Numbered from the stretch's first letter, positions 15,974 to 23,689 are shown. The stretch is DNA of 64,000 bases from Chitinibacter bivalviorum (GCF_013403565.1 NZ_CP058627.1:2542001-2606000), one strand, 5' to 3'. Notes: generated by a model from the letters alone, not told the origin. Numbers and translations are program-made.

Positions 15974-16386
15974 CTCCGAAGGAGCGCGCAGGGCGTTCAG
16001 CCCGTAGCAGCCGGCCACGCCCCAGCGGGGACGGTGTGGGGGAGCCGCCAAGGGACAAAAGCAGCGTCCAGCTGCTTTTGAGTCCACCCCAGTGGACGAC
16101 CGTTGGTGGGGGCGGAGCCATCCCCCCGACCAAGGTCGGGAAACCGCGTTGCGCGGGCGTTGCAGGGCCCCGGGCAGTTGCGCAGCAAATGGCAGGGTGA
16201 GCAACGAGTCCGACAGGACCACGACCAGCGGGAGTGCCGCAGCAAGGCGGTTTCCCGAACTTGTGAGGGGGGACCGGTGAGGCTGCCGCCCTAGCGGCAG
16301 AATTTTGGGTAGGGCGTCCAGCCCGTTAGCCAAAATGTCCTCATAAGCAAGGGGATTTATCCCCGCGCAGCAGGCCGCAGGCCTGC
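15974..16386. other. GC-rich hairpin array: candidate transfer/replication origin or structured RNA
   Basis: At least nine perfect or near-perfect hairpins in about 410 bp. Arms: 15974-77/81-84; 15991-94/16000-03; 16020-23/27-30; 16057-65/71-79 (9 bp); 16082-87/92-97; 16125-31/34-40 (7 bp); 16283-89/94-300 (7 bp); 16312-15/21-24; 16351-56/59-64; 16370-76/80-86 (7 bp). Three of them share the apical sequence GC-GTYCA-GC. The block lies just upstream of the winged-helix/nuclease-like gene. Such arrays occur at single-strand or transfer origins and in large structured RNAs; which applies here is open. Confidence 0.55.
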
Positions 16387-16418
16387 GAAGTGAAAGGTCG
16401 GAACGCTTTCGGGGGCTA

Positions 16419-16462
16419 GATGTTTTTGATGTTTGCACACTGCAAACATCGGCACAAACATC
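16419..16462. promoter_or_regulatory. four-half-site operator upstream of the winged-helix gene
   Basis: GATGTTT at 16419-16425 and 16428-16434, AAACATC at 16444-16450 and 16456-16462. The inner pair extends to a perfect 10-bp inverted repeat GATGTTTGCA / TGCAAACATC around CAC. The nested symmetry suggests a dimer-of-dimers repressor site, perhaps for the element's own regulator, 57 bp before the start codon at 16519. Confidence 0.6.
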
Positions 16463-16518
16463 GAATCATGCTAACCCTCCTGAGCTATACGACGTATCAC
16501 TCCCAGCGGAAAATCACT

Positions 16519-17331
16519 ATGGCAATCAACAAACAGCATCAAGGTGAAATCAATCGCCTTCGCGTATTACTTTATGTTTCGAAAGTGGGCTATGCGAGTC
16601 TCAAGCAAATTGCACGCGCTATCTGGCAACGCACAGATGCCAGTGCTTTAGTAATGACGGGCCGGACACTTAAATGGCTAACGGAAGAAAAATACATCGT
16701 CACTCGTCGCGACACGATTAAGTCAGAGCTGCTGGTGACGCTAACAAAAAAAGCTGTTAGATGGCTGACCGAGCGTGACTTCACGCTTCCCGATCATTGG
16801 AAGCACGCTCGGGATTGGCTTCGCAATGCGTACCCTCATCGAACCGCGTGCAATAGCGTGCATGCCTGCTTTTACACAGGTAACTATGACAGTCCCGGAG
16901 TTTGGAGTGAGCTAGAAATCGGTGCACGCGCCTCCCCTATTTTTCAGCAAACATACGAAAAACAGGAAAACGCCTTTGTCCTCAAAGAAGTTCACTGCAA
17001 GATTCCAGATGTCATCGCAGAATCAACGACAGGATTCGAATGGATTGAAGTCGAGAATTGCAGTCGCAGCGAAGCAGACTTCGAAAAACTCATTCTGGCC
17101 ATGCGAGCAATGCGATTTGCAAAAGATAGGCAAATTTCAAACGTACATTGCATTATCGCCAGTACCGCAGCCGAACGATTTAGCACACGCCTAAAGGCCT
17201 ATCTAGTGGATGGGTTGGGCGCGTTTAGTCCAGAACAGCAACAGCTAAATCAGCAATTACTCAAGGAGCAATTTATTAAGATTTCACGGCTCAATCACAC
17301 CGACATAAGCCTCGAAGCACTGCCATTTTAA
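16519..17331 (+). CDS. winged-helix protein with PD-(D/E)XK-like segment (replication-relaxation-like)
   Basis: 270 aa from the ATG at 16519, preceded by GGAAAA; two earlier in-frame ATGs (16420, 16468) fall in the operator region and lack ribosome sites. Residues 8-85 look like a winged helix (INRLRVLLYVSKVGYASLKQIARAIW ... TGRTLKWLTEEKYIVTRRD). The second half contains CKIPDVIAE and, after it, FEWIEVENCSRSEADFEKLI, resembling the PD...ExE nuclease-like segment of replication-relaxation proteins found next to transfer genes of mobilisable elements. That family assignment is tentative. It follows the hairpin block and a strong operator, and converges with the integrase at a bidirectional terminator. 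Confidence 0.65.
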   Translation: MAINKQHQGEINRLRVLLYVSKVGYASLKQIARAIWQRTDASALVMTGRTLKWLTEEKYIVTRRDTIKSELLVTLTKKAVRWLTERDFTLPDHWKHARDWLRNAYPHRTACNSVHACFYTGNYDSPGVWSELEIGARASPIFQQTYEKQENAFVLKEVHCKIPDVIAESTTGFEWIEVENCSRSEADFEKLILAMRAMRFAKDRQISNVHCIIASTAAERFSTRLKAYLVDGLGAFSPEQQQLNQQLLKEQFIKISRLNHTDISLEALPF

Positions 17332-17344
17332 GAACTACCAACAT

Positions 17345-17370
17345 AAAACCCCAGTTGTGACTGGGGTTTT
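17345..17370. terminator. bidirectional terminator between the winged-helix gene and integrase
   Basis: Perfect 11-bp stem AAAACCCCAGT / ACTGGGGTTTT with a TGTG loop, lying between two convergent stop codons. Confidence 0.9.
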
Positions 17371-17388
17371 AACGACATCAGCGATGTC

Positions 17389-18387
17389 TTAATGGGCACG
17401 AACTGCTGCAACAAGTTCAGCATGCGTTGGATTGTAGTAGCGCATGGACATCTGCAGCGTTTTCCAACCCATTACCTTTGCTAACGTCGGTGCTTCCATT
17501 TTTGGGGCTAGCCTTGAAGCAGCTTCGTGACGCAGGTCATGAAAACACAAGCCAGAGATGTTGGCTTTCTTACACGCGAGACGAAATGCTTTGCTTAAGC
17601 CCCGAGTGTCATGAAACGAGTTTACTCGCTCGTTGAGGCTGGCTGGCTCAGGCAGACTCCAGAGAATCTCTTCCGCCGCTTTTGTCAGTGGCACCACTCG
17701 CTTGCAGCCATTTTTAGTTACCCCTAAGCGAATGATTTCAGCATCAAAATCGACCTGGTGCCACTTCAAACTGGCAATTTCACCGGCCCGCATGCCGGTT
17801 TCAATCGCGAGGCGAATCGCAACGACAAGCCCCCTGTTACCGCTCACGCACAATTTAGCGGCAGCAATGAGACGGTCTTCTTCATCGCCCACTAAACGAC
17901 GGTCGCGACCTTCCGGTAACTTTGGCTTACGAATGCCTTCAATCGGATTTTGAACTGGGATGCTCCACTCGGTTTTAGCGCAGTTAAACAGATGTGAAAA
18001 CAGTGCCAGTTCAAGACGAACTGTATTTGCACCGACTTCTGCCAAGCGCTCATCACGATAGCGTGCAAAATCAACATTGCGCAGACTCGCTAAACCGCGC
18101 AAAGCCAAGGGGTGCTTTTGCAAGCGGGCAATCATCAAAAGCTCATTGGCCGCACTCTTTTTACTGGGGGAGATTTCTTTACCGTAGCGGGTCAATGCCT
18201 GACCCAGCGTTGTCGTCTCAGCTTCTCGCCGGTCAACGAAAATGCCACGAATCATTTCAGACTCAACGACACTCGCCCAACCCTCAGCTTCGGCGCGCGT
18301 TTCAAACGTCGCAGTCTGACTGGGATAGCCCACTCGACGCACAATGACTTGATATTGGTAGGGTCCACGTTTTTGGATGGTTGCCAT
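17389..18387 (-). CDS. int: tyrosine-type site-specific integrase
   Basis: 332 aa. N-terminal arm-binding segment (MATIQKRGPYQYQVIVRR, residues 1-55), core-binding SAM-like domain (about 60-150) and catalytic domain with Arg200 (TGMRAGE), His283-x2-Arg286 (HDLRHEA), Trp308 in the usual second-His position (MGWKT) and nucleophile Tyr317 (SMRYYNP). All catalytic residues are present, so it should be active. It is oriented toward the interior, with its start 200 bp from the tRNA-Thr attachment core, as usual for tRNA-targeting islands. It catalyses integration and, with an excision factor such as the AlpA-like protein, excision. Confidence 0.93.
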   Translation of the reverse strand: MATIQKRGPYQYQVIVRRVGYPSQTATFETRAEAEGWASVVESEMIRGIFVDRREAETTTLGQALTRYGKEISPSKKSAANELLMIARLQKHPLALRGLASLRNVDFARYRDERLAEVGANTVRLELALFSHLFNCAKTEWSIPVQNPIEGIRKPKLPEGRDRRLVGDEEDRLIAAAKLCVSGNRGLVVAIRLAIETGMRAGEIASLKWHQVDFDAEIIRLGVTKNGCKRVVPLTKAAEEILWSLPEPASLNERVNSFHDTRGLSKAFRLACKKANISGLCFHDLRHEAASRLAPKMEAPTLAKVMGWKTLQMSMRYYNPTHAELVAAVRAH

Positions 18388-18514
18388 GATTACTTGCTCC
18401 TAGGATAGGTCGCGGCACTAAAAATGTGCCTTGGAGCAGAGGTATAGCGTTGACGCATTGGCATGATTGCATCTCGATGCAAAATAAATAGACATCGAGC
18501 CATCACTATCTGAG

Positions 18515-18534
18515 TGCAGCAAAACTGCAGCAAA
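18515..18534 (+). promoter_or_regulatory. putative integrase arm-type site, right
   Basis: Direct repeat TGCAGCAAA-AC-TGCAGCAAA, 53 bp inside the right attachment core. It matches the left site at 13887-13906. Confidence 0.5.
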
Positions 18535-18552
18535 TAATGATTTAAAATGCGA

Positions 18553-18582
18553 AAGGGTCCAGCAATTGCTTGCTGAACCCTT
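18553..18582 (-). terminator. element-borne terminator behind tRNA-Thr
   Basis: Thirteen-pair stem (one G-T pair) AAGGGTTCAGCAA / TTGCTGGACCCTT on the minus strand, with a short T run. It mirrors the sequence and position of the host terminator at 13707-13736, so the element appears to bring its own replacement terminator. Confidence 0.6.
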
Positions 18583-18586
18583 GATT

Positions 18587-18637
18587 TTCTTGGTGCCGAC
18601 GGCAGGAATCGAACTCGCGACCCCCTGATTACAAGTC
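18587..18637 (-). repeat. attachment-site duplication, right (attR-type)
   Basis: 51 bp identical to 13740-13790, forming the 3' part of the intact tRNA-Thr gene. Confidence 0.9.
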
Positions 18638-18666
18638 AGGTGCTCTACCAACTGAGCTACATCGGC
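18591..18666 (-). tRNA. tRNA-Thr (anticodon TGT)
   Basis: 76 nt including encoded CCA. The acceptor stem GCCGATG / CGTCGGC (one T-G pair), D arm AGCTCAGTTGGTAGAGC, anticodon stem-loop CCTGACTTGTAATCAGG (anticodon at 18631-18633) and T arm with GTTCGATTC are all present. It is the target gene of the integrated element. Confidence 0.95.
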
Positions 18667-18724
18667 TAAGAGCTGCGCATTCTACCAGAGCTTTTAATTT
18701 GCGCAAGCCCCTAAACGCATTTTT

Positions 18725-19825
18725 TTAATTTTTTACGAGTACCAGGTGATTATCCCAGCGCGGCGTGCCCTGCATGGGGCACATTGTGAGGGTATCGCCC
18801 CCCATTTGATAATGCGCCAACACACCAGTTTCGCTGCTGATCCACGCCTGCTTACCATCGCTGGCGATCCCTGCTGGGCGGAGCAGATTGAGGCTAGCCA
18901 ACGGTGTACCGTCGCTTTGCCAGCGCGCCAGCTGATTGCCGCGCAAAGCGCTGATCAAAAATTGCGAGCCCAATTGCGCATCGTGCACGGCGGCAATACT
19001 GGCACCATACCCTTGCAGCGCAGGAGCTTGCGCGGCGAGCTGTAATTGATCGGCATTGGGTTTGAGCAGGGCCAGCAAGGGGGCGTTGAGATGCTGCTCA
19101 GCCTTGGCGTATTCGGCCTGCAGCGCGATGCCGATCGTGCCATCGTGACTGCGCGCCAGGTGCCGAATGCTGAGCGCTTTGTCTTCCAATACGTATTCGG
19201 CCAATTTCTTCCCGCTGGGCCATTCCAGCAGCACCAGCGAGGGATTCATTTGCCCGCGATTGATTTTGGCGCGACCCGTTTCGGGCAAGGTCAAAACCCC
19301 ACCATTAGCAATGGCCAGTATCTTGCCAGGAACTAGCCAGATCATTTCATGCGGACCAATACCCCAAGTGGGTAATTCGGCAATACGCTTGAGATTGGCC
19401 ACATCATAGATGCCGAGCAAGCCTTGGCTGCTGTCGTCGTTGTTTTCGGTCGTGATTAGCGTTTTGCCATCGGGCGTTAATATCGCGTGGCCGAAGTAAT
19501 GGCGATCGAATTCGGCCTCGCGCAATTGCACCACCTCACCACGTTGCCAATTGATTTTCGCCAGCCACGAGCCCAGACGGCGGCTCACGACGATGGCTTC
19601 GCCACTCGCAGGCAAGGCAACAATGCCATGCCCACGCCCTGGCAAAGCAATCGGCTGATACGTCTCGCCCGAGATCATGCCCGCCGACATCACCTCGTCC
19701 GACCAACTGGCGCTAAGCAAAGTCGGCACAGCCTGATCAGATGTAGTCCCCGCCTTGCCCGCCACCGCATGCCGCGGCCACGTCGCCAAGGCACTGAGCT
19801 GCAGAAAATGACGCCGATTGATCAT
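18725..19825 (-). CDS. DUF1513 beta-propeller-like protein with Tat-like signal
   Basis: 366 aa from the ATG overlapping the upstream imelysin stop by one base (TGATG). The N-terminus INRRHFLQLSALATWP resembles a twin-arginine (RRxFL) export signal. The rest is repeating beta structure with GRGHGIVALP, GHAILTPDGKTLITTEN, GIGPHEMIW and NPSLVLLEWPSGK, the conserved blocks of DUF1513 proteins (propeller fold, predicted periplasmic). It is the last gene of the imelysin / di-heme oxidoreductase / imelysin operon, a common companion set in proteobacteria thought to act in iron acquisition or redox. Specific function unknown. Confidence 0.85.
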   Translation of the reverse strand: MINRRHFLQLSALATWPRHAVAGKAGTTSDQAVPTLLSASWSDEVMSAGMISGETYQPIALPGRGHGIVALPASGEAIVVSRRLGSWLAKINWQRGEVVQLREAEFDRHYFGHAILTPDGKTLITTENNDDSSQGLLGIYDVANLKRIAELPTWGIGPHEMIWLVPGKILAIANGGVLTLPETGRAKINRGQMNPSLVLLEWPSGKKLAEYVLEDKALSIRHLARSHDGTIGIALQAEYAKAEQHLNAPLLALLKPNADQLQLAAQAPALQGYGASIAAVHDAQLGSQFLISALRGNQLARWQSDGTPLASLNLLRPAGIASDGKQAWISSETGVLAHYQMGGDTLTMCPMQGTPRWDNHLVLVKN

Positions 19826-20826
19826 CAGTCGCCGTCGCCTTCGGTAAAGCCCAAGGTCAGATCCCATTGCTCGGCGATGTCGTTTTGCAAGCGATGCTTC
19901 ACTTGCGTGAGCGCCTTGCTGCAATCTTGTCGCGCCTTGGCGCTACTTTGGCTCAGATCGTCGGGCAAAAGCTGGCAAGTCTTTTGCGCCGCCAGCATGT
20001 CGGCTTTCATCGCGGCGGCCAGCTCGGCGTGACCGTCTTTGCTCAACCATTGATTTAAGCCGCCCATCGCGCGGCTAAAACCGGCGTATTGCGCCAGAAT
20101 CTGCGCCTTGCTGCTGCCACTGCGCCACTCGATATATTGCTCGGGCTTGATCCCCGTGCCCGTTGGAATCCGTTTGATCAGGCTAGTCAGGCTGGCGATC
20201 ATCAAGTTCACATGTTCAGAGAACAAGTTCTGGCGGAAAAACGGGTTTTCAGCGCCCAACTCGGTGTTATACACCCGCCAACCTTCGTCCAGCGCGTGTG
20301 TTTCCTGCGCGACCCATTGACTGATTTTGACCAGATAATCGCAACGCGGCGGCGCTTTCAAGCTTGCCAACACACCCGCAGGCTGCGCATCGCCCCAGAG
20401 TAAATACTCGATCGTGGGCAAGCCACGCGCGGCGACATTGCCCTCGCCCCCTGCGATCGCGGCCTCGACATCCGCCACACGCACAGGGCGAAAATCAATA
20501 TTGCGCCCCAAACGTGCCAGCACCATCGGCCCTGCGGGTGCGCCATCCATCGCGCGCCATGCCTGACTCGCACTCAGCCACGCTGCACGCGCATTTTTCA
20601 ACTCGGCAGCATCGAGTTTTTGGCACAGGTTTTTACTCGCCAGCGCCAACTCGTCTGCAGCGTGATTCAGTGCGGTATAACGGCTCAGATAACCGTCTTT
20701 AAGCCAAGATTGCGCCCAAGCCACATCGGGCACGGGCGCTTTGCTGATCTCGACCGGGTCTGCGGCCAAAGCCGGCACAGCGAGCAAAGCCGAGAAAACG
20801 GCACTTAATGCAAATTGACGCATCAT
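19825..20826 (-). CDS. imelysin-family (M75-like) periplasmic protein, divergent active motif
   Basis: 333 aa with signal peptide (FALSAVFSALLAVPALAAD). Imelysin-like helical repeat protein: NAADELALASKNLCQK, ARAAWLSASQAWRAMDGAP, RGLPTIEYLLWGD. In the family motif GxHxxE the His is replaced here (GLPTIE), unlike the first imelysin of the operon, which has GWHAIE. Binding or catalysis that uses that His is therefore probably altered. It starts eight bases after the di-heme protein stop. Confidence 0.85.
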   Translation of the reverse strand: MMRQFALSAVFSALLAVPALAADPVEISKAPVPDVAWAQSWLKDGYLSRYTALNHAADELALASKNLCQKLDAAELKNARAAWLSASQAWRAMDGAPAGPMVLARLGRNIDFRPVRVADVEAAIAGGEGNVAARGLPTIEYLLWGDAQPAGVLASLKAPPRCDYLVKISQWVAQETHALDEGWRVYNTELGAENPFFRQNLFSEHVNLMIASLTSLIKRIPTGTGIKPEQYIEWRSGSSKAQILAQYAGFSRAMGGLNQWLSKDGHAELAAAMKADMLAAQKTCQLLPDDLSQSSAKARQDCSKALTQVKHRLQNDIAEQWDLTLGFTEGDGD

Positions 20827-20833
20827 TTCTGCC

Positions 20834-22231
20834 TTACAGGGATTTCAAAAATTGTTCCAGATTCGCGCGATCGCTGGCGTTGAGCTTGAGCACCGCCTGC
20901 TTGCTCGCCTCAGCCTCGCCGCCATGCCACAACACTGCCTCCATCAGGCTACGCGCGCGGCCATCGTGCAGATAGCGGCTGTGGCCATTGACCGTCGGCA
21001 CCAGCCCCAAGCCCCATAGCGGCGGCGTTTTCCACTGGCGACCATTGGCGCGACCATCTGGGCGACCGTCGGCCAGACCTTCGCCCATATCATGCAGCAG
21101 CAAATCGGTATAAGGATAAATGGTTTGATTGGCCAATTGCGGCACAGGTGCAAATTCGCCGGTTTTATAGCTCGGCGTGTGGCAACTGACGCAATTGGCG
21201 TCTTTAAATAGCTGCTTACCGCGCAGTACATTGGCCGAGTCGGCATCGCGGCGGGTCGGCACGGCCAGCGTACGGGAATAGAAAATCACCTGCTCCAGAT
21301 TTTTATCGGAGATTTCCGGCTTGCCGCCCGACGGAGCTTTTAAGCAGTCTTTCTGCTTGGCGGTGCATTCCTCATGCGGATTTACCCGCGAGGTAATCCC
21401 CATATCGCCCAGAAACGCCCCCGCGCTTTGATGCGCAATTGTGGCCACATTGGCCTTCCAGCCAAAGCGCCCGAGCATGTCCTTGCCGGCAAAGGCATCG
21501 GGCACATAATTGGGCGTGCCTGCGATACCACGCCCTTCAGCGCGCTGCCGCTCGGCATTCGCCAGAATATCCCTCTCGGGTATTGCCTCTAAAAGCCCTA
21601 AGCCAATCATCTGTGGCGCAATACGGGGGGAGAGCATAATGTCTTTATGCAGCGGCCCATAACCTAAATGATCGAGTTTGTACGTTGGCGACTGCAAACT
21701 ATAGGGCGTGCCATCGGCAAATTGGCCTTTGATTTCACGATATTGAATTTGCACCTGACCTTCGGGCTTTACATGCGGAATCGCGCGATTATTAAACTGC
21801 CCGCCGTAGACTGGGTCGGGCTTCTGACCGGGAATAGACAGTCGAATCAACAAAGCCATCGGCTGCTCTTGCTGAATGCCATTGGCAAAATCGGGCGGCG
21901 CGCCACGCCCGTCCAGCGTATGGCAAGCGCCACAGGATTGCGCAATAAAATGCGGCCCAAGGCCATCGCGCGCGGTCGTCGATGACGGCGCTTCCACCCA
22001 AGGCTTGGTGAAGAAGGCATTACCGATTTCAAATTGCGTCACTTCATCGTCGGTTAGTGCTGGCATGGGCAGCGAAAAAGCATTTTTACCGTGATCATCA
22101 GTCGTACCCGCTTCGCCGCCGGGTAGTAATTCAGCTTGCTCAAGCAGGGCTAATACCGCCGTACTTTCATAGGCCAGCACGCCACCCGCGATCAAGCAGG
22201 CCAGCAGAGGGAGGGAAAATCGGTGCAGCAT
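20834..22231 (-). CDS. di-heme oxidoreductase family (DUF1111) c-type cytochrome
   Basis: 465 aa. The ATG at 22231 has AAAGAG six bases upstream; the ATG at 22237 overlaps that site. Signal peptide/anchor HRFSLPLLACLIAGGVLAY. Two c-type heme motifs: SCGACHTLDG (about residue 108) and NCVSCHTPSY (about residue 344), with HDMGEGLADGRPDG and WKTPPLWGLG typical of the DUF1111 (thiol oxidoreductase-like) family. Periplasmic electron-transfer protein of an imelysin operon. It may oxidise or reduce iron species, but that is inference from context. Confidence 0.88.
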   Translation of the reverse strand: MLHRFSLPLLACLIAGGVLAYESTAVLALLEQAELLPGGEAGTTDDHGKNAFSLPMPALTDDEVTQFEIGNAFFTKPWVEAPSSTTARDGLGPHFIAQSCGACHTLDGRGAPPDFANGIQQEQPMALLIRLSIPGQKPDPVYGGQFNNRAIPHVKPEGQVQIQYREIKGQFADGTPYSLQSPTYKLDHLGYGPLHKDIMLSPRIAPQMIGLGLLEAIPERDILANAERQRAEGRGIAGTPNYVPDAFAGKDMLGRFGWKANVATIAHQSAGAFLGDMGITSRVNPHEECTAKQKDCLKAPSGGKPEISDKNLEQVIFYSRTLAVPTRRDADSANVLRGKQLFKDANCVSCHTPSYKTGEFAPVPQLANQTIYPYTDLLLHDMGEGLADGRPDGRANGRQWKTPPLWGLGLVPTVNGHSRYLHDGRARSLMEAVLWHGGEAEASKQAVLKLNASDRANLEQFLKSL

Positions 22232-22274
22232 ATTCATCTCTTTAGTTATTGCTATTCTTATTGGCGTAAATGCC

Positions 22275-22302
22275 AAACCCCCAGCGCAGAGACTGGGGTT
22301 TT
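22275..22302 (-). terminator. partial terminator/attenuator inside the imelysin operon
   Basis: Stem AAAACCCCAG / CTGGGGGTTT on the minus strand with one bulge and only a short T run, between the first imelysin gene and the cytochrome gene. It probably lets the first gene be expressed at a higher level than the rest. Confidence 0.5.
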
Positions 22303-22322
22303 GCTCACACACATTTAGACGC

Positions 22323-23465
22323 TTACACGCCGGTATTCAGGCGTTTGATGCCCAGCTCTTTGGCTGCGTTCACCAGATCTTTCGATTGTGCTTTCAGTGA
22401 CTCAACAGTGGCCTGCACGCGTTTGCGGCCGGGCGCGTCTTTTTTGCCGACGATTTCCCGATCAAATGGCGCTTGGATGGCTTCGGCCAGCTTGACGCTG
22501 TTATCGATATCGCTGCTGGTTTGCTGCGCGATTTCGGCGTTTTTCTGTGCGACCAATTGTTTCAGGCTCGCGCCTTCAAGCACTTCACCAGAACGGCGCA
22601 CATAACGACCTTCCCACGCGTTTTGGATGCCTTTGGCATCGGTCACAATATCGCGGTGCGTGTTATCACTAAAGCACGAATGCTCGTCTTCCTGATTTTG
22701 CGTATCGAGCGCCACTTCCATGCGCTGACCCGCCAATTCGCCTCGGCTCAAAGTGCCCATACCGGTAAAGATTTTCTTAATACTATCGAGGTCACCCTTC
22801 ACAAATTTGGCGCGATAGTTGTTACCGCTGGCTTGCCATTGCTGCTCCACGCGCGCCAAATCATCGACCAACATTTGCGTTACCAGCTTCAAATATTGCG
22901 CGCGGCGCTCGGCATTCGGTGCCGTGGTGTAATCGGTATAAGGGCGCTGACCGGCGCTGTCTTTGCTCAGATCCTGACCCCAGAGTAAAAATTCGATCGC
23001 GTGCCAGCCCGTCGCGATGTTTTGCTCGCCACCGCGTTCATTCAAGCCACGCAATTGCTTTTCGGTAATGGCGACTTTGGGGTTATTAATAATGCCGCCT
23101 TTGGGCTTGCCTTTCACGTAGTCGATATACACTTCGTCCAGTGGCCATGCGTTGATAAAGCCTTCCAGACCTGCATCGTCGTCAATCGGGCCGGCATAGA
23201 AACGAAACGCTTCGGTCTGGCCGTACCATTCGCGTGCTTCAATCCACGCAGCTTGCGCCGCCTTCAGGCTCTCAGTAGTCGGTTTGGCAAGGAATGCATC
23301 GATCTTGCTTTGCATATCACGCGCGCTGGCGCTGCTGTCTTGATAATTGGCCAATACTACATTGGCGTATTGATCCAATACCTGCTGTTTGCTCACTTCG
23401 GCGGCGTTGACCGCGCCATTCCATAGCATTCCCGCGCAGAGCAGCGCCAAGCTTAGCTTTTTCAT
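22323..23465 (-). CDS. imelysin-family periplasmic protein (canonical motif)
   Basis: 380 aa with signal peptide (KKLSLALLCAGMLWNGAVNAAE). It carries the family motif GWHAIEFLLWGQD (His-x2-Glu) and the conserved FYAGPIDDDAGLEGFINAWPLDEVYIDYV and DEHSCFSDNTHRDI blocks. Relatives include Pseudomonas IcmP and the iron-regulated IrpA-like proteins. First gene of a four-gene operon on this strand and followed by an attenuator-like hairpin. A weak Fur-like site lies upstream. Predicted role: periplasmic iron binding or uptake. Confidence 0.9.
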   Translation of the reverse strand: MKKLSLALLCAGMLWNGAVNAAEVSKQQVLDQYANVVLANYQDSSASARDMQSKIDAFLAKPTTESLKAAQAAWIEAREWYGQTEAFRFYAGPIDDDAGLEGFINAWPLDEVYIDYVKGKPKGGIINNPKVAITEKQLRGLNERGGEQNIATGWHAIEFLLWGQDLSKDSAGQRPYTDYTTAPNAERRAQYLKLVTQMLVDDLARVEQQWQASGNNYRAKFVKGDLDSIKKIFTGMGTLSRGELAGQRMEVALDTQNQEDEHSCFSDNTHRDIVTDAKGIQNAWEGRYVRRSGEVLEGASLKQLVAQKNAEIAQQTSSDIDNSVKLAEAIQAPFDREIVGKKDAPGRKRVQATVESLKAQSKDLVNAAKELGIKRLNTGV

Positions 23466-23520
23466 ACCCCAGACCTTCGCATCGATTCAATAGGGTGAAT
23501 CTTAATCCGCGACCCGACCA

Positions 23521-23539
23521 AATGCAATCAATTCTCAAT
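23521..23539 (-). promoter_or_regulatory. weak Fur-box-like site before the imelysin operon
   Basis: AATGCAATCAATTCTCAAT matches an AATGATAATCATTCTCATT-type Fur box in 13 of 19 positions and lies 56-74 bp upstream of the first imelysin ATG. The match is modest; position and gene content support it. Confidence 0.35.
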
Positions 23540-23689
23540 ACCGTTATCATGTAAGTCCGTTTACTTCACAAATAATCGCAGCATAATTGCAAAGTCCTGC
23601 CAACTGGACTCGTTCAACTGGACAAGCCCTATCAGCGGGGTAGAATCACGCCTCAAAGTAGTTATCTAAGTGCGCGCACCGGAGAAAGT

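Larger units (their letters stand above)
15393..16518. other. 1.1-kb non-coding part of the element
   Basis: 15393-15960 is AT-rich, with one possible short membrane peptide (15442-15567) and otherwise nothing recognisable. 15974-16386 turns abruptly GC-rich and is full of hairpins (separate entry). 16419-16462 is a symmetric operator-like site in front of the next gene. A 156-codon frame on the minus strand across the GC-rich part is judged an artefact of base composition. Confidence 0.6.
13740..18637. mobile_element. tRNA-Thr-integrated element of about 4.9 kb
   Basis: A tyrosine integrase gene ends the element next to an intact tRNA-Thr gene, and a 51-bp exact copy of the tRNA 3' part marks the far end (13740-13790 and 18587-18637). 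Inside are an AlpA-like regulator, an AT-rich unknown gene, a hairpin-rich GC-rich block and a winged-helix/nuclease-like gene. No capsid, terminase, replicase or complete conjugation genes are present. This fits a small integrative mobilisable element or satellite that borrows functions from a helper. Cargo function is unknown. Confidence 0.88.

Noticed and set aside
15968..16438. 156-codon open frame on the minus strand across the hairpin-rich block
   Set aside because: Composition follows the GC-rich palindromes, no ribosome site, frames are open on both strands, and the protein has no domain-like pattern. Judged a by-product of base composition.
13740..18637. A prophage rather than a small mobile element
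   Set aside because: No capsid, tail, terminase, lysis or phage replication genes. Only integrase, regulator and unknown genes are present.
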